64,000 nt of DNA from Cyanoderma ruficeps (Eukaryota > Chordata > Aves > Passeriformes > Timaliidae), in assembly GCA_008694505.1 (NCBI GenBank), contig VZDJ01007747.1, positions 11,862,400-11,926,399 of the forward strand, written 5' to 3'. The translations under genes were made by a program, and so were the position numbers. Positions 26,201 to 41,100 of the stretch are shown here, piece after piece (the first letter of the stretch is position 1; each line of letters begins with the position of its first letter). Below the pieces are notes generated by a model that did not search any database, had not been told where the DNA came from, and saw only the letters and a program-made list of their open reading frames with translations.

Positions 26201-28178
26201 CATAGGGTTGAGAGTTCATTTCAAATAATGATCATTATGCGAGTCTAGAATATTACTTGTTATTTTATGTTCTTGGCAATTAGTACATCTCATGTAAAAT
26301 ATTTATTTTTCCTTTTGGCTGAGTTTCTCTACGACACTGGAACAGTTGACTTAAAAATTATGGTCTCTCAGGCAAAATAAATTAAGTCTTGGAATTATGT
26401 CAACACTTTTAACTGAAGATGAAGTTTCAAAATAGTCTTTGTGCAAATAATGAAACTCACTTTCCCCTTCAACTCATCTTTCTACCTACTGCTTCTCTGG
26501 TGTTTCTCTCTTTAAATCAAACATACGCTCTCTTTCTTTCTGACTGGAAGACTTCCAAAGTTTGGGGGGATGTCTTACAGGAAACCCTTCCAAAACATAT
26601 GTAGGACTTGTTCTTCCTGTGCAGATAAACCCCTCAGATGTGTTTAAATTCAGACTATCTGAGAATTGGTATGGGGCACTTTTTAATTAAAAGGTAGAAT
26701 TTTGACGGCTATTTTTCACATAATGATTTGCATCGTTGTACATTTTGCTTCACTGTACATATTTCTTCCAGTAGGTTCCAGATGTGCTAATAATTTGAGA
26801 TTTATCTTAATTTAAATGTTTTTTTGACTCTGAGGCTTCCTTATCAGATTACCAGATGAAAATCAGTGTAATATATGCCTTTCTTGAAGTTTTCTGTATG
26901 GCTTTGATTTAAAAACATCTGTCTTTTGAGTTACAAAATTAGTCCAGACGAAAAGACCTGTACATGTAAGATATGATTTAAATTCTTTCCCAGATACAGG
27001 CTTTGATTTTTCTGGTGTCTTGGAGTCTAATTACATCCTTTATGAATCTAATTTTTTCTTGTGTGACTATTGATGTTGATATACCACATAAATGGAATCT
27101 TAGAATAATGCCAATTCATAGAATTAGAATGTTATAGAAGTGCAATATCACAAGTTAATTGAGCAATAACTGAAATGATTAGCTGTAATTAACTTTACAT
27201 TTCTGTCTGGTTTTCTTCCTTCAGAGAGCATATATTGAACTCCTGGTCTTTTATTACTAACATTATTAAATTATTTATTCTTTCATTGATTCCCTGGGAA
27301 AGTCAAGCCACCTTGATTAGCAGGAACTTCTTTTGGGGTATCAAGGAGCAGAGATGAGCAAAAGCAATCAAACCAGCAATGTACCATCAACAATATTCCT
27401 ATTGTTATTTGAAGCGTGTTACTAAGAGAAGCTGCTGAGTTACTGTCCTAGTGTGGTGTTTGGTGGTTTCATGTTTTGCATGTACAATCATTATTATTAA
27501 ACCTTCCCTAGTTTCTAGACTACTTTGAAATCCTGCTTAACAAGGAGACACACAGAGGTAGACGAGTATTAGCTTTACAACCTAACAAACACATGCTTAC
27601 TTCTAAATTTCATCACAACTTTTACATTGTTCTGCCATGTATTGGGAAATGCTCTGATTTTAATGAGATAAATACAGAAACTAATACTATCAAATCAGAT
27701 AGTAGTTTTTAATCCAGAGGGATATACAGATGCTGTCAGGGATGCTAAAGGTGTGGTTAGAATCCTGTGTGTGTTCAAAATGGGCTTTAAAAATAGAGTT
27801 ACCATAATGGAGGCATTGGGAGAATGAGGAGTAATTCAAAGTATGTGTTTCTGTTTCTTTTCTTTTCCCCACAGACTTATTACTCCCTGACTTCCACAGA
27901 TTGTTTCCACTCAGTCCGTGACAAAAATCAGTGAAATTAAAGTCAGTACTCCTAAGAAGGGTAAATATTAACATTCCAGCTTTCCCAGGAGCCATTAAAT
28001 ATTCTTATGCTATGAGCCTAATTAAATTAACATGCAAAAAATTGTTAGGCATGTGAACCATGAAGTATGAATGCATAAGGTAGTATGTATTCATGTAGTA
28101 TGATTTTGCATAAATGTAGCTGAGGATTGCCCTGGATTCAGAAGGTCCAGTAGTACTCAGGAAGTAGGAAGCTCAATT
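23212..28178. other. Intergenic sequence downstream of HPGD
   Basis: This stretch separates the CR1 tail at 23.2 kb from the HPGD 3' end. It contains the longest unexplained open frame of the AT-rich DNA (168 codons, minus strand, 23640-24146), which I do not call a gene. It also has a short TA-dinucleotide run at about 23.70 kb and a T run at about 24.31 kb. No exon or repeat was otherwise recognised. Confidence 0.6.
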
Positions 28179-28989
28179 TTTATTTTCATTGCTACTATAT
28201 GACATGCTACATCTGAGAATATGTACTGTGAAAACAAAAGGCACATATGATAAAAAAGAGATTATTCAGGATTGAATTGAGATTTTACTCAATGAAGGCA
28301 AGAAATTAAAGGTTTAGAAAATAAGATTTAATAGGCCAGCAGACATTTCAATCAGTGCCAAAATATTCATCCTTGTATATACAGAGTGAGAAAATTAACA
28401 TTTATATATAAAAGCAAACAAAAATATTTCTGAAATATTTTACAAATATCTAAAATCCAAGATGTTAAAAATCGGTACTTACATGATCTATAACATATTA
28501 AGTTGCACATATTTAACAATTCATAAGAGAAAGTTAATTCTTAACTCTTTATGGCTATATTTGTGATCTAGATTCCTGAACTGAATTCCTGGTCTGAAGA
28601 ATTCAAGATGTAATTAAGTAGGCACAACAGTGAAAAGAATTATAACAAAGTAAGTCAGATCAAGTAAACCATGCTTGGAGGAAGTAGATCAGAACAACCA
28701 AAAGGACGAAAAAGTAGCCCCTACTACTAAATAATAATAATAAAAAAGACTTCAGAGCACTGTGCTTATTCTTCTAAATAAATACTGTTACTAGTGCTTA
28801 TAGAATCAGAATAGGGCATAGCATCTTCCCACAACAGATTTTCTCAGCTATCTCTTTGTTATTAGGATGCAAATGTTTGAACACTGTCACTGATCTAGAA
28901 ACAGCACTAATATTTTTCCCCCCAAATTACCCTTTTCAAATTTTTTTCTATTTAAGGAAAGCTAAAAGTAATTAGCACAAAACAATTGT
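28179..28989 (-). other. HPGD: Probable HPGD 3' UTR with candidate poly(A) signals
   Basis: On the minus strand, downstream of the stop, the first canonical AATAAA is at 28179-28184, about 805 bp beyond the stop. An ATTAAA variant is at 28327-28332, about 660 bp beyond. Weaker CATAAA and TATAAA variants also occur between 28.40 and 28.56 kb. The stretch is AT-rich, with no open frame of note and no repeat I recognise. The extent is inferred; the real cleavage site cannot be read from the genome alone. Confidence 0.45.
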
Positions 28990-29128
28990 TTAACTCTCTG
29001 ATGATCTGAAAGGTGTTTGGCCATATTCCTGAAAATGAATTCCTTGGGATGCTGTGATCTTCATAACTTCTCCATTTAGAGTATCATCTTCAATTATTGT
29101 TATCAATCCCTCAGCAATTACTGATGGG
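28990..29128 (-). CDS. HPGD: HPGD coding exon 7 (C-terminus and stop)
   Basis: This exon completes Asp221 and encodes residues 222-266, [15 protein letters not shown] to RSSES, then TAA at 28990-28992. It holds the C-terminal helix and the final strand with the [11 protein letters not shown] segment, close to human KITTSKGIHFQ. The acceptor has a long T/C tract on the coding strand (positions 29131-29143). The last few residues differ from human, which is common at SDR C-termini. Confidence 0.96.
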
Positions 29129-32100
29129 CTGAAAAAAAAAAGTTATTTCAGAGTCATGAACATGTAAAAAGGACAAGAAACTCAATGTAAACCTATATAT
29201 CTGAAAATTTTAAAAAATGGCATTTGAACAAACTTATTTTGAGGAAAAGCAGAGGTGGTATGAGTGTTTCAGGAGAGAGATGTATTCTCCTCAATCAGGA
29301 CATACATCTAAAGTGGCTACTTTACAAATCATCATTTGTTTGCTCTAGTTTCTGATGAATGCCTTTGGACATCCACATGCCACTGGGCTTCCTATCGAAG
29401 TTTTCTGTCAGGGAAATGGACAGAAGTAATCCTTAAACAATCCTCTGCAGCTCTTTGCTGTTCATTTATCCTGCTTCTGTAGCAGAGCTGACATACAAAT
29501 TAGCATAAAGGACAATTTCACATGCAATTTGCTGTGGTCAATAGGTGCAAAATATTTTACATAAAGAAAAGTATGGCTGAAACAACACAGTCATACCATT
29601 TCCTTTGTGCAGAAGCATCTTGGAAGTGAATTGTTAGAAGCTAAGAAAGTGTTAAAAATATCACTTTTGCTCGTCATGTTCTCACAGTCTGACCAAGCTG
29701 TCTGTTTTTGGCCTTTGTTGGCACGACTGTAATGGGCCAGGTAACTCTTTGATCTGATCCATGGTGGTTGCTATTGTGCTCTTAGTCCAGTTTTGTCAGT
29801 TCATGGTTATCTTGGTTCACTTGAAAATTTTGTGAAAATTCAGTGCAAATTATATACCCTGTATCTCACAACAAGTTTGATTAAAACAATTCATGAGGAA
29901 ATACCAAGGGCTATTAAAAACTAAAATCATTATATTTAACTTGCTAATTTGATTTGGACTTTGCTGGGAAATGGGAATGCATAAAGGGATATATCACTGT
30001 GCAGATAGTGCTCTTAAAATAGGCTAAGATATCTGCCATTTTTTCTTTCTGTACAGATAATGCATTCGATAGTCTTTTATCTGAGGGAGCATTTCCCTTT
30101 TAATTTTGCTGAAAGTGTGTCTTTGTTCTTCATCAACAAAGTGAAAAAACCACACTGTGTCTGACTTGACTTACTCCATCACGCCATAGTACTGCATCAT
30201 ATTTTTTATCTCATCCTTATATGAATAGTATTGTCCCATATTCTCTTCTTTATCTATTGACTGAAGAATTGGTGTGTTGACAAATCCTGGACAAATTGTG
30301 TTGAATCTCACACCGTAGTTTTCCATATTAGCAGCTAACTAGAAAAGAGAAAGGGGTAGGCATTTGTCATCAACATGTTAAGACAGTATTGTGTAAGCAA
30401 ATTTCCAAAGAATGAGATTTACCACAAAGTGCTTTTCAGCCTTGCTAAGTAAGGACATTTTGTTACTACTGATTGTTTTAACAACTAAGTTTGAAACATG
30501 CTGTCTCTAGTAATCACAGTAGATTACTAGGAAAAAACCACATTTCTTTTGTTGAGAGAACAATTCTACAAGAAATCAGAACTCTTTCCATGGAGCTGTT
30601 TTTTCTAATACTTTTTGTTCTTAGTGCTATGTAGCATGTCATAAACAGTATTCTAGGGTGATGACATAGCTCTTCTAAGAAAAAACAAGAAAATGTTTGA
30701 ATATACTTACAATCTCATAAGAGCCTTTTTTTTAATTAAAAGAAAACTCTGAAATAAGTAAAATTATCTTTAAGATACTGTATTAAGATACCTTTCTCAC
30801 ATCAACAGAAATACAATATGTTCCCTGTCCCTATGACTGTAATGTTAAACCTTTCTATTTGCTCTGATGTCCCTGCCAAGGTATGAATCTATCACCGAGC
30901 ATCTCCACTGGAAAGTCCCTGCAAACTGATTTTTTTTTCCTCAGGAAGCAGGTTAGGAACATGATGAAATAAAGAACCACGAGTTGTTCTGGGAGAGGTG
31001 GGACCCCTTGTTTGTGGTTCTACCAGAGTGTGTGTGTAGCAAAGAATCTGATCAACATCCAGGTATGTGTTGAATGCTGGATGAAATTTCTTAGCAATAG
31101 CACAGAACTGATGAACTATACATGGCATATCCAAGAATAATCATAACTATTAAACACTGTGTTCTGTTTATTTTAACATTTAATGGACTCCTTTCAGGTA
31201 TTACGTAAGTCACATGTCATTTTCGTGGTATAGCAGCCTGCCCTTTTGGTCTGGGGAGAAAGAAACTGAAGTCCTAGATGTAAGGTATCAGACCTGCCCA
31301 ACATCAGGCTGTACTGCCTTTCCTGGTAAATACTGTAGTTCACTATGTTTATTATTCTTTTTTTCCTCTGCCTTCTTGTGTTTCTTAGAGACAGCATTTC
31401 CTCTAATTTACTTCTGCTCTTAGATGGTGACATTTATATTTCTAATGAGAAAACAAAACCAGAAAATTAAGTGCCATGTTCTTGATGTGTATAATATATA
31501 TGCAACACTTACCCACACTATTCTCCTCATGTTAATCAAAAAAATGAGTTATTTGTGTGGGGATGGGGGCATAAAATATGGATAGAGTGTAATTAGTGTA
31601 ATTAAACTGACAGTATAACTTCAGGTGTTTAATTCTGGAAATCAGATTGGAAATCTTATGTGAGTAGATTATCTTTAAGATTAATGTACTAAAATGTAAT
31701 TGTATTTTCTCCCTCCAAGTTGTGTTGTTACACTGCTTGTTCAATTAAACTAGAAGGTTTTGGAGTTAGAGGCTTAGACTTATAATATGGCCATCTTACA
31801 TGCCCATCCTGAATGTGTAATTTTTGATTTTCAGAGTATTAAGAGTCGCTAAGAATAAATAATGATGTGTTCAAGTCACTTTTGTACACTTCAGTGCCTA
31901 TTTATCATAAGAAAGACATTGACCTGACTTACAAATTAGGAAACCAAAATGTTAAATGACTGGGACAGGGTTCTGAAAAAATATTTTTAAAACTTGGATT
32001 AGAATTTGGCTTTTGGACTCCTCCCACTGTCTTTAAATTACTCTGCAACATTCCCTTTGTGAAAGGAGGGAACCTCCACTGCTGCACACACTTGGTTTTC

Positions 32101-35100
32101 TTTCATAAAATTAGTTCCAATTGTGTGGCTGTAGAGGAGGAACGTGAAAAACTTCAGCATGTTCCCAAGGAGCTGCTGACACCTTTTGGAAAATGCATAC
32201 TTACTGCTATGGATCGTGTGAATCCAATTACACCATGCTTTGTAGCACAGTACACAGGCTGGAATGCAGCAGGCATGAGTCCTTTAAAATAAAAAGGTAG
32301 CTGAATGAAGATGTCGAATATACCTAATTTATGATTACCTTAAACACATGTATAGGTCTATAATGTAAAAAATTACGAGAGAGATGTAACAAAATGGATT
32401 AGTAGACATTTGTAAATTATATTTTGTAATCTGGGATAGGCTAAGAAAAAATAAGATGAATAAAAATGTGCAGGCAAAAGAAGAGTAATAAAAAAGCACA
32501 ACTTTTAAAAGGAAAAGTATCTATGACACATGACTTAAAATACAGGATACAATCTGGAAGAAAACACTCAAGAATGAGAATTTTGAGTTATCTATGAATC
32601 AGTAACGTATTTAAAGTATATTAAAGAGCAAAGTATTTTAGATAGGCTTTGATATCTAATGTGTGAACTGGACACCTGCAATCATTTTCAGTGTGTTCAG
32701 GAAGGAAGTGTGGGAACAGGAGAAGCAAAATAAAAAATTTCTGCTACCACTGTAAACCTTTATGGTGTGAGTGGGACAGCGCAAAATTTTTACTTATAGT
32801 AGAGAAAGAAGAGAGAACAGAGGTTTTCGAAGACAACTAATCAGTTAATTCTGGTAAGACTGAGTTGATGGCAAAAGGCTAGTCAAGAAGAAATGACAGG
32901 CCATGACTGCATATTCATTTCTGCCAATTTTGACAACAATTTTTACGATACAATGAAAGCTGAACTGAACCAAATAGATGCTGTAGTTTCACCTCAAATT
33001 CAGGCCCTTATGAATAGCAAACTTCAGCCTGTCTGAAAGCTGGAGGATAAAACATTTTCCTGAATATCCTATTGTAAAACTGGATAGTAATTTTAATGCC
33101 TTAATGTTTGATTCTAATGGAAGTCATCCCAATCAAAAACTCATTTTATTTTATTCTTTCATACTTCAGATCTTAAGGTGATACATTCAAGGAGGGCTGT
33201 GACTTAACCCAGTGGAGATGAAGAATTCACTATCAAGCTCTAAGTTTGGATTTGCCAGAAAAATTATATATGCCAGACTTGCATGGGCTCTTTGCTCTGG
33301 AATCTGTTTTATCTGAAGGAAAGAACTTTCTAAGACAGCACAAAGCTCTAATTACCAATCTGAGAGCTTCAAGGTTTTATCTTGATTTAAACACTACATT
33401 GGTGATCCTGTGAGTGCAGCACTGTGTAATACTGGGAAATAAAGAAGTTAACCTATAGTCTGGTTGTTCTTTTAAAATTTAATTTATTCTCTTAGCTTGG
33501 ATTGATGTGTAATGCTTCTGCCTAAGAACTCACTTTATGAAATGACTTTTGTACTGTTTCCTCTGAGTTGTGACCACAACAAATAATATTCCCCTCTTTG
33601 TTGACTTTTATGATCACTATTCTTCAAATTATTGGAAACATTGGAATATTGGCACATTAGAAATTATACAATACTGTAAAAAAATCAACTCAACAAAAAA
33701 CTCTCAAGTACTTTTACATGCTTTAAGTAAGGGAAATTCTAATTAGGCTGCAGCTAACAGAAATAAAACCGACAACATCTATTGGGAAACACAGAAGAAG
33801 AATTTAGAAGTAATTTTATTTTTATTTTTTAACCACATTAAGAAAAATTACCTTTTACTTGAGAGGGAAGAGAAACAAAGTCAAGAAATGAACAAAGGAA
33901 AGGCACAGCTCACAATAATGAGGTGGAACAAGGTTCAAAGCTTTACTGAAATGCCAAAGACAGCAGGAATAACTAGGCAGGAAGAAAGGAACAAATTTTT
34001 TTGTTTGTTTTGAAAACCAGTTCTTTCCTAATTGAAATTATTATTTTTCTTGAAGTGGAGAACCAAGAAAAAATCATTTCACTTCTGGATAAAGCATCTA
34101 AGACTAGTCCTAGCTTTCTTCACATAAAACAGTAACAGTCCTGTCTCACACTCGTCCCTAAGTTCAGTACTCAGAACCTCTTTCCACCTCAGAGCCACTT
34201 CCCTGCCCTGGGAAGAGCTGGGCCTCTGTTGGTGGTGTGTCCCAGGGACTCTCCTAGCGAGTATTTTATGATGAACCACTGTGTCATATTGAGTCTGCTC
34301 TGCCTGCATATTTATTCAACCAGTGGACAGAGATGAGTTCATAACATGTAAGTTAGGGAATTCATTTGTTAGAAAATCTGGATTCTATTTGCTACTGCCA
34401 TAAATATTTAATTATCTTATGCAAAGCAGAATGGCAGTGAAACAGACTAGAGACCATTATGCACAAAATAATGGGGGGAAGAAGAGGAGGGTGTTCAAAT
34501 TGATGGTGATGGGTCAGCATACTTCTGGAAAGTGACACATTTGGGTCTTAATCTCTCTTAAATGGGGGAGGACTGCTATGTCTAGATTTTCTCTCTCTAG
34601 ATGTTACTGCATGGTGAATTGCAAATGACTTTGTGGTGACTCAAGATGCTCTTTGGTTTAACAAAACCAGTTCAAGTAGACCAACAGTAATTCTGTGCTC
34701 CATTGTTAACTGCTCTGTTTTATTTTTCTCAGTTCCTGGCAGGCTGAGAGAGACAGTTCTTGCCCATGCTTATACTCCACTCTCCTTGTTGGTGTCAAGA
34801 TTACCACTGTAGACACGGCATCAGGTCTCTCACTACAACTCCTTATTTATCATGGTCAATAGTTGCAATAACCACATCTTGAGAAATTAGTACTGGAGGT
34901 GGAGAATTCTATCAACAAGTTTGAATTTTATCAGCAGGGTTTGCTGAAACCATTATTTCCTTTCATTCCACTTCGATGGAAAAAAGAACTTTGATAAAAA
35001 CAGATTTAAGCATTTTTCCCCAGTTACGCTCTCCCACTGAACATGTTACCCTCAGAGATTTGAGTAAGTTCCTTTCTTTGAATAAGATTTATTAGCCTTT

Positions 35101-38100
35101 TTAGTTTTAAGATGGACTTTGGCTTTTCATATTTTCTATCTGTATATCCCCATGATATTGTAGTCTTCCTGTGTGCCAAAACAAAAGTGAAACAGAAATC
35201 CTAGCAAAAATTCTAAGCAGTGCCATTTCTATTAATTTTTTTATAGTGAACCAAAGTCTGAATAGCTTCTAATTTTTTCCACCTCATTCTGGCAGATTCT
35301 GCTGAGCATTTTCCTTTTCACAGAGGGGAGGGACCTGACCTCTGTCCTGATGCTGAACTGAAGGCCCCAGTTGTACAGCCATGGGCACTTCTGCTCCCCT
35401 GTATCACTGTGATAGAGTCCTTGCTTGGTGATGTAACCTTATGCTTAGTTTTGCTCTTGTAATACACATAGGATCTGGTCCTAAAAAAACTTATTTGCTG
35501 TGACAGTTACTTTAAGTATTTATTGTGGCTGAAGCTTTCCATAAAGGGAAGTCAAACCAGCTGTTTGCAGAATCTGAATGCTTTGAGTGCAGTCAAACCA
35601 CTGATATGGCTGTGCAGCAGAAAGGTATCCAGATTCACTACACATTCACTACACAGCCTCTCAAAAAAAGTAGCATGATACTACACTAAAAAATTCTAAC
35701 ATTTTTAAACCCTCTGTGAATACTTTGACTTTTTTTTGTCTGCTAAAATACAGACAGATACAAATTCAATTTCACAGAAAACCTTCTTAAAAATATGAAA
35801 GCCATCAAAACAAAAGTGCATGCCTATCCTTGAATTCCTTTTGCCCTTTTACCCTTTGTATAAAGGGTATGGGTACCAGCTACCACAAGGTAAAAGACCA
35901 TGTTAAGTTTAATAATTTAAACAGCCTCTTGAGTTAAATTTAGCTTTTTATGCTTTCTGTCTGGCTTTGTAACTATTCCATTAAATGCAATTAAAGGTAC
36001 CATGTATAGCTTACTACAGAAGAAATTTTAGAACATTTTATTCCCTGAATTTGAAAATTAAGTCTATTCCAATACAAAAACCTACAATCACTGAAATTGT
36101 TTTTTTATGGAGCCAAATCTGGAGTAAAACACATTTCCCATTATCTCAGTTTAGCGGAATTTCATCTTCTTGATATGAATGCACAAATCAAATCAAATTA
36201 AATTTTATGGTTTTGAAACATAGTAGAGTGCTTGCTGCACATGCTCACATATTTCTCTCCCTTTTTAAAGTACTGTCTGGGGTCAAGACTAAAGAAAGGC
36301 GGACTCACTACTGGATAGACAGGCTCTGGCTTTGATCCAGCTGAATTAACACTTTTAACATCCACTTCATAGAAATAATTTTGGTAGTACCATGGGTGTT
36401 TGGAAATGTAATACTGTAATGCTTGATTCTGTTCCTAGTCCAAATCATTGGCAAAATTCCCATGGTGATGTACCGGTAGCTAACTAATGTGCAAAGGAAA
36501 TACTATTGAATTTTACATGAGCACTATGTACAGCTCCTCTCGTTGCTCAGAAAGACATGGGAAGATTTGCTGTCTGTATCTTACAGGGAACTTCAACAGC
36601 AGGAATCAAAACCACTCAGAAGTTTAATGATCAACAGAAGCTAGCTCTAAGAAAACACTTGAAGGGGATGTTCAGCAAGCCAATGGAAGTTTGTCTTTTA
36701 GATATGGAATAAACTTCAGGACTTAGACCTTCAGACTGGAAAGAAAAATTAGAATCACTAAGCACAAACAGTAGTAAATAAATAAGCAATAAAAATTACT
36801 ATATGTTAGCTTTTAAAGTGTGCTTTTCCTTATGACCTTGGAAACAATTGTTAAACACAAGCCATATAAAACCAAAGCAAACAAACTGTTGTTTGTCTTA
36901 ACTGGCAGAACAGCCAAGCTTTTAGGTTTTAAAAACAAAATCATTTTGTGTTCCTTTGAGACCCGTTAGAAAAGGAATCAAACCACTTGCTACCCCTACC
37001 CTTTCTTAAGCACTGCCTTGCTTAAGGCAGTTAAGTCCATGTTTCTGTGAAAATGTTTAATCTTTTACTTGTGCTGATGACCTCTTGCACTGCAACAACA
37101 GCTTCCTTCAGGTTAATTTGGACCCAACACAATGTCCACTTCAGCCTATAGAGATAAAACTTACTGGTGCCAGTAGGCAGAATGACAAATGCTGACTGAA
37201 AGGTACATGGAGTCTTTTAATAAGACCCCCTCAGCCTTCTGACATATGTGCATGTATTAAGTCAGATCTTCAAGATCCATATGCATTATGCCAGTAGGGT
37301 GAACTGGAATTTTTATCACAAAAACTAAGGTTTATAGGAGAACTTAAAACTACTCAGAACACCCACATCTATGCATAATCAGTTAACTATGGCCTGTGCT
37401 ACCTTAACTGACTTTTCATGGTTAAAACACACAGGAATATCCCGGAATGAAATGACTAGAATTTGGTCATCTGAACGTACAAAAACCCCCTGTGACAATC
37501 CGAGTGTCAGGTAACATATGTATTATTTTTCATAGATGGTCTGACAATAGAAAGAGAGAACAACCTCTCCAAACAAAAAGAGAGAATGCAAGTATTTTCC
37601 CACAAAATCTTTGAGGAAGGTTGTCAAGTGACTTCATTCTCCATGTACAGTTTCCCCCTCAGCTGTGCTTTTTTTCTGGGAGCCCAGTCACTGAAACATT
37701 GAGTATATCTACAGGAAACGGTGCAGAATTCTGCCTCACAATGGGGCAGCACTACCCCCAACTGATGCAGGATCCATAGAATTCTATTTTAATACCAATA
37801 AATTGACATACAGTTATAGCATAGATACACTTATCTATGAGCAAAGAAACCACTTTGCTTAAGCTTGGTGAAATATGAGTGTTAATTTTATGACTTCTCA
37901 AGTACAGGTAGACCACATCTGAAAGGACTTGGAACACTTAGTGGGTGTGTGACACTCTTTGTCAATAAACTAGGTATAGGCTAGTCTTAGATATTCCTAC
38001 ATTTCTGTTCCTCTGGAGTTGAATGGAGGAATTTACATCAGGCTCAAGATTTTAAATACAAGATTGACAAGTTAAGAAAATTACTGATTTTTTTCTATCC

Positions 38101-41100
38101 AATTCTGTTTAAAAAAGCAAATGAAATTTGTGGTCATTTGGTATTCCTTCTGTTGTGATGAAAACCAGTTCAAAATATTTCTGAACAGGGAAGGGACATA
38201 AAAGGAAGAAAAAGTAAGACTGATCAGTATGATTAATTTACTTAAGAAGATAACCCAGCAGAAATTGTTTATGCAGAAAATTTTCTCACCTGCCAAGGAT
38301 GAGATATTAATGATTACTCCTCCATTGCCTCCATTTCCTTTTCTCATGTATTCTAGGCCAAGGTAGGTTCCTCTGATCACAGATGTCTGGTACAGAGAAG
38401 AGGGAATTATTGAAGATCCTCAAAGATTATTTGAAACTATTCAAAATAGTTTACTGAATTATTGATGTTATCCAAAATACCTATTGTGCTTCTACAAACT
38501 GAAATTTGCTTTTATTGTGGTGCTTAGAACCTGTATTGCTTTACCAGTGATCTTATACTTTGAAGTTTTTAAGCACAGACATTCTACAGTATTGCAACTC
38601 ATTAACTTCAGAAGCACAATTGCAACAAACAGAAGTAATAGCAGTTTACTTACTTCTCTTAATAAGATATAAATAAACAAACTAAAATATTGAAATGTGA
38701 AATAAGAGCTGTGAAGGAAATGAAATAAAGAGTAAGCAAGTAATTTATAGATGAAACACATACCTTATCTAAAAATATAAGTGGCAGATGAACTGATCTA
38801 AATCCCATCATTTTTGTTGAGATAGCCTGTTCTATATTATAAAAAAAAATTTACTGACTGTATCTGAAGATAACATTAACACTTAAAATTGCATTAGGCT
38901 CAAGTCAAAAGAAATTCACACTTTTTATGATTAAGTACCATGACATATGGTCCCAGAATATTAAGAATGTGTATTATTTTCTGACTAATATTACAGAAGT
39001 TTTACCATTCTTCTCAAATGAAAGTTAGCACACACAGGCAAATACAGAGAAGGTAAAAGCGGCATTCTAAGAGATGTCAGGTGTTGTTAGCATAATATTA
39101 GCTGTCATTTTTACAAAAAATTTTCTTGTGTGGTTTATTTTATTTTTTTTTAAGAGAGAACTTTGAGAAAAAAAAATTCTGGGACCTAAATCATTTTGAC
39201 TCCTTAAAATGTGTTTTTGAACCCTAGTGCAGTCAGGAATCCTGGTGAGATCCCTCTCACTGAGCTTCACACTTTTAAAATGAGATGTCCAAAGACACAC
39301 CAAGCTTTGGGTCACCAGCCTCCTGTGTGAATCATGGGAGAGAGTTTCTCCCAGAAAGTCACCTTATCTGAGAATGAAACAAATAGTGAGAAAAGGGCAG
39401 CAGACAAGGCTCCTGGTAGAAGTTAATAACTAGAGAAATGTTGCAGTATTACTGCATTAGTAATGAGTTCCGTAACTATTTACCAATTTTTTTAGTTCTC
39501 TCTGTAATCATTTCATATTTGCTTTACAATTTCTACTTAAAATGGACAAATGCATAGAGACACACATTTAGTCTTTTGGAAGTATTATTTCAGCTTTCAA
39601 ATGAGAACTTTGTTTGCACTTTATGACTCTTCAGTGCTATTTATTGAACCAGATAAATTAAGATGTCCAAAAGACGAAGTGTGGAAGATTATCACTATTT
39701 TTGACCATAGAAGGCCTACAGAATAACTGAGACAGAAATTTCCCATATAAAAAAACACAGTGAAAAATCTGTATTTGTCTAAAACCTAATGGATAGTGAC
39801 TAGAGAAACTGGGGGAAAAAAAAGAAAAGCTTTTAAAATCAGAATGTTAACTATTTTTCTGCCACTATCTAATTCCCAAAGCAAGACTGTAATAATCTTG
39901 AGATGGGTATTATATTTCATTTTCTTTAGCTGATATTTTTATGCGTGTTGAAAACACAAAGTAGTACTTCTAATTCAATTTCAGTTATCCTTCATGCTTT
40001 TTGGCTTTAATAGGAATTAGATTTGGAAGAGTGCATGTCCTACTTTATTAATATCACTGGTTCATTTTTCAAGTAACATGAGGCTGCCCATTGACGGAGA
40101 TAAAACAACCCGAGACCTCATTACCAAATTTGCTTTGGAATCTTGACAATGAATCAGCTTTTCTCATTTTCTACAGTTTCAGCACTTAATGAGATATTTT
40201 TATAATAATATATTTTCAGAATATCTATTTCCTGGAATAGTGTAAAACCTCACAAAATATGACTATTTCAAAATTCTGAAATAATATTTTTGATTCTTCT
40301 TCAAGAAAAAATTCCCTTCAGTAGATTTCTTTTTCTTTCCTGGAAAGTCTTGTTTAAGCTAACATCTTTAAAAAATATATTTTCATTAATTTAAAAAGGA
40401 TGATGTTAATTAAATGCTTTAACAGAAACTTCCTAAAGAACTATCTTCAGTGGCTTGACACATACCAAACTAAATCAGATTTCTCTTGCACATCCTGGAA
40501 AGTAGCAGAGCCACTATAAAGGTTAATCTATTATTGTTTAATGTTGATTTTTCACATGTTAGTTTGATTTATTAAAACCAAGGTTGTTAATGCCTCGTTG
40601 TGTTGCTAAATGATATACTTATTCTGAACATAAACTTACTGGTGCCTCAGCTAAAATTAGATTTTGACTAAAGCATGGAGTGTGGTTTTTGTGTATCTAT
40701 ATTATGATAGGTTGTATAGAAGATATTTTAGAAAGAAAGGGGTTCATGCTGTCTTTGGAGAGCAGGTGCAGGTCTTGTCATGCCCTGGAGCAGAAAAAGA
40801 GAATTCCACTTTGGATGATTAGAGAAGATAAATCAGTTGAAGAAGGAAGTACTTTGGGGCTCCTTGAAGGCTTTTCTATTCCTTCTAATTCAGACATAAC
40901 AGAGCTAGGTAAGTCCTTGGCCAAACCAAAAGTATAAACCAAGGAAAAAGTGGGTAGCTTGGCTATCCAGTCAAAATTATTGTATTGTTCTTTTTCTCCC
41001 TCTGGAACCCATTAACTTAGTATTTCATCATGTGGCTGGAGACATGTTCTCCTTTACATAAAGGTATTGTGAGAGGTGGTCGTCAAGATAAATGCAGACT

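Noticed and set aside
38081..38380. 99-codon minus-strand ORF as an independent gene
   Set aside because: It is HPGD exon 4 read through its donor site into intron 4; residues after the SSLAG motif are intronic.
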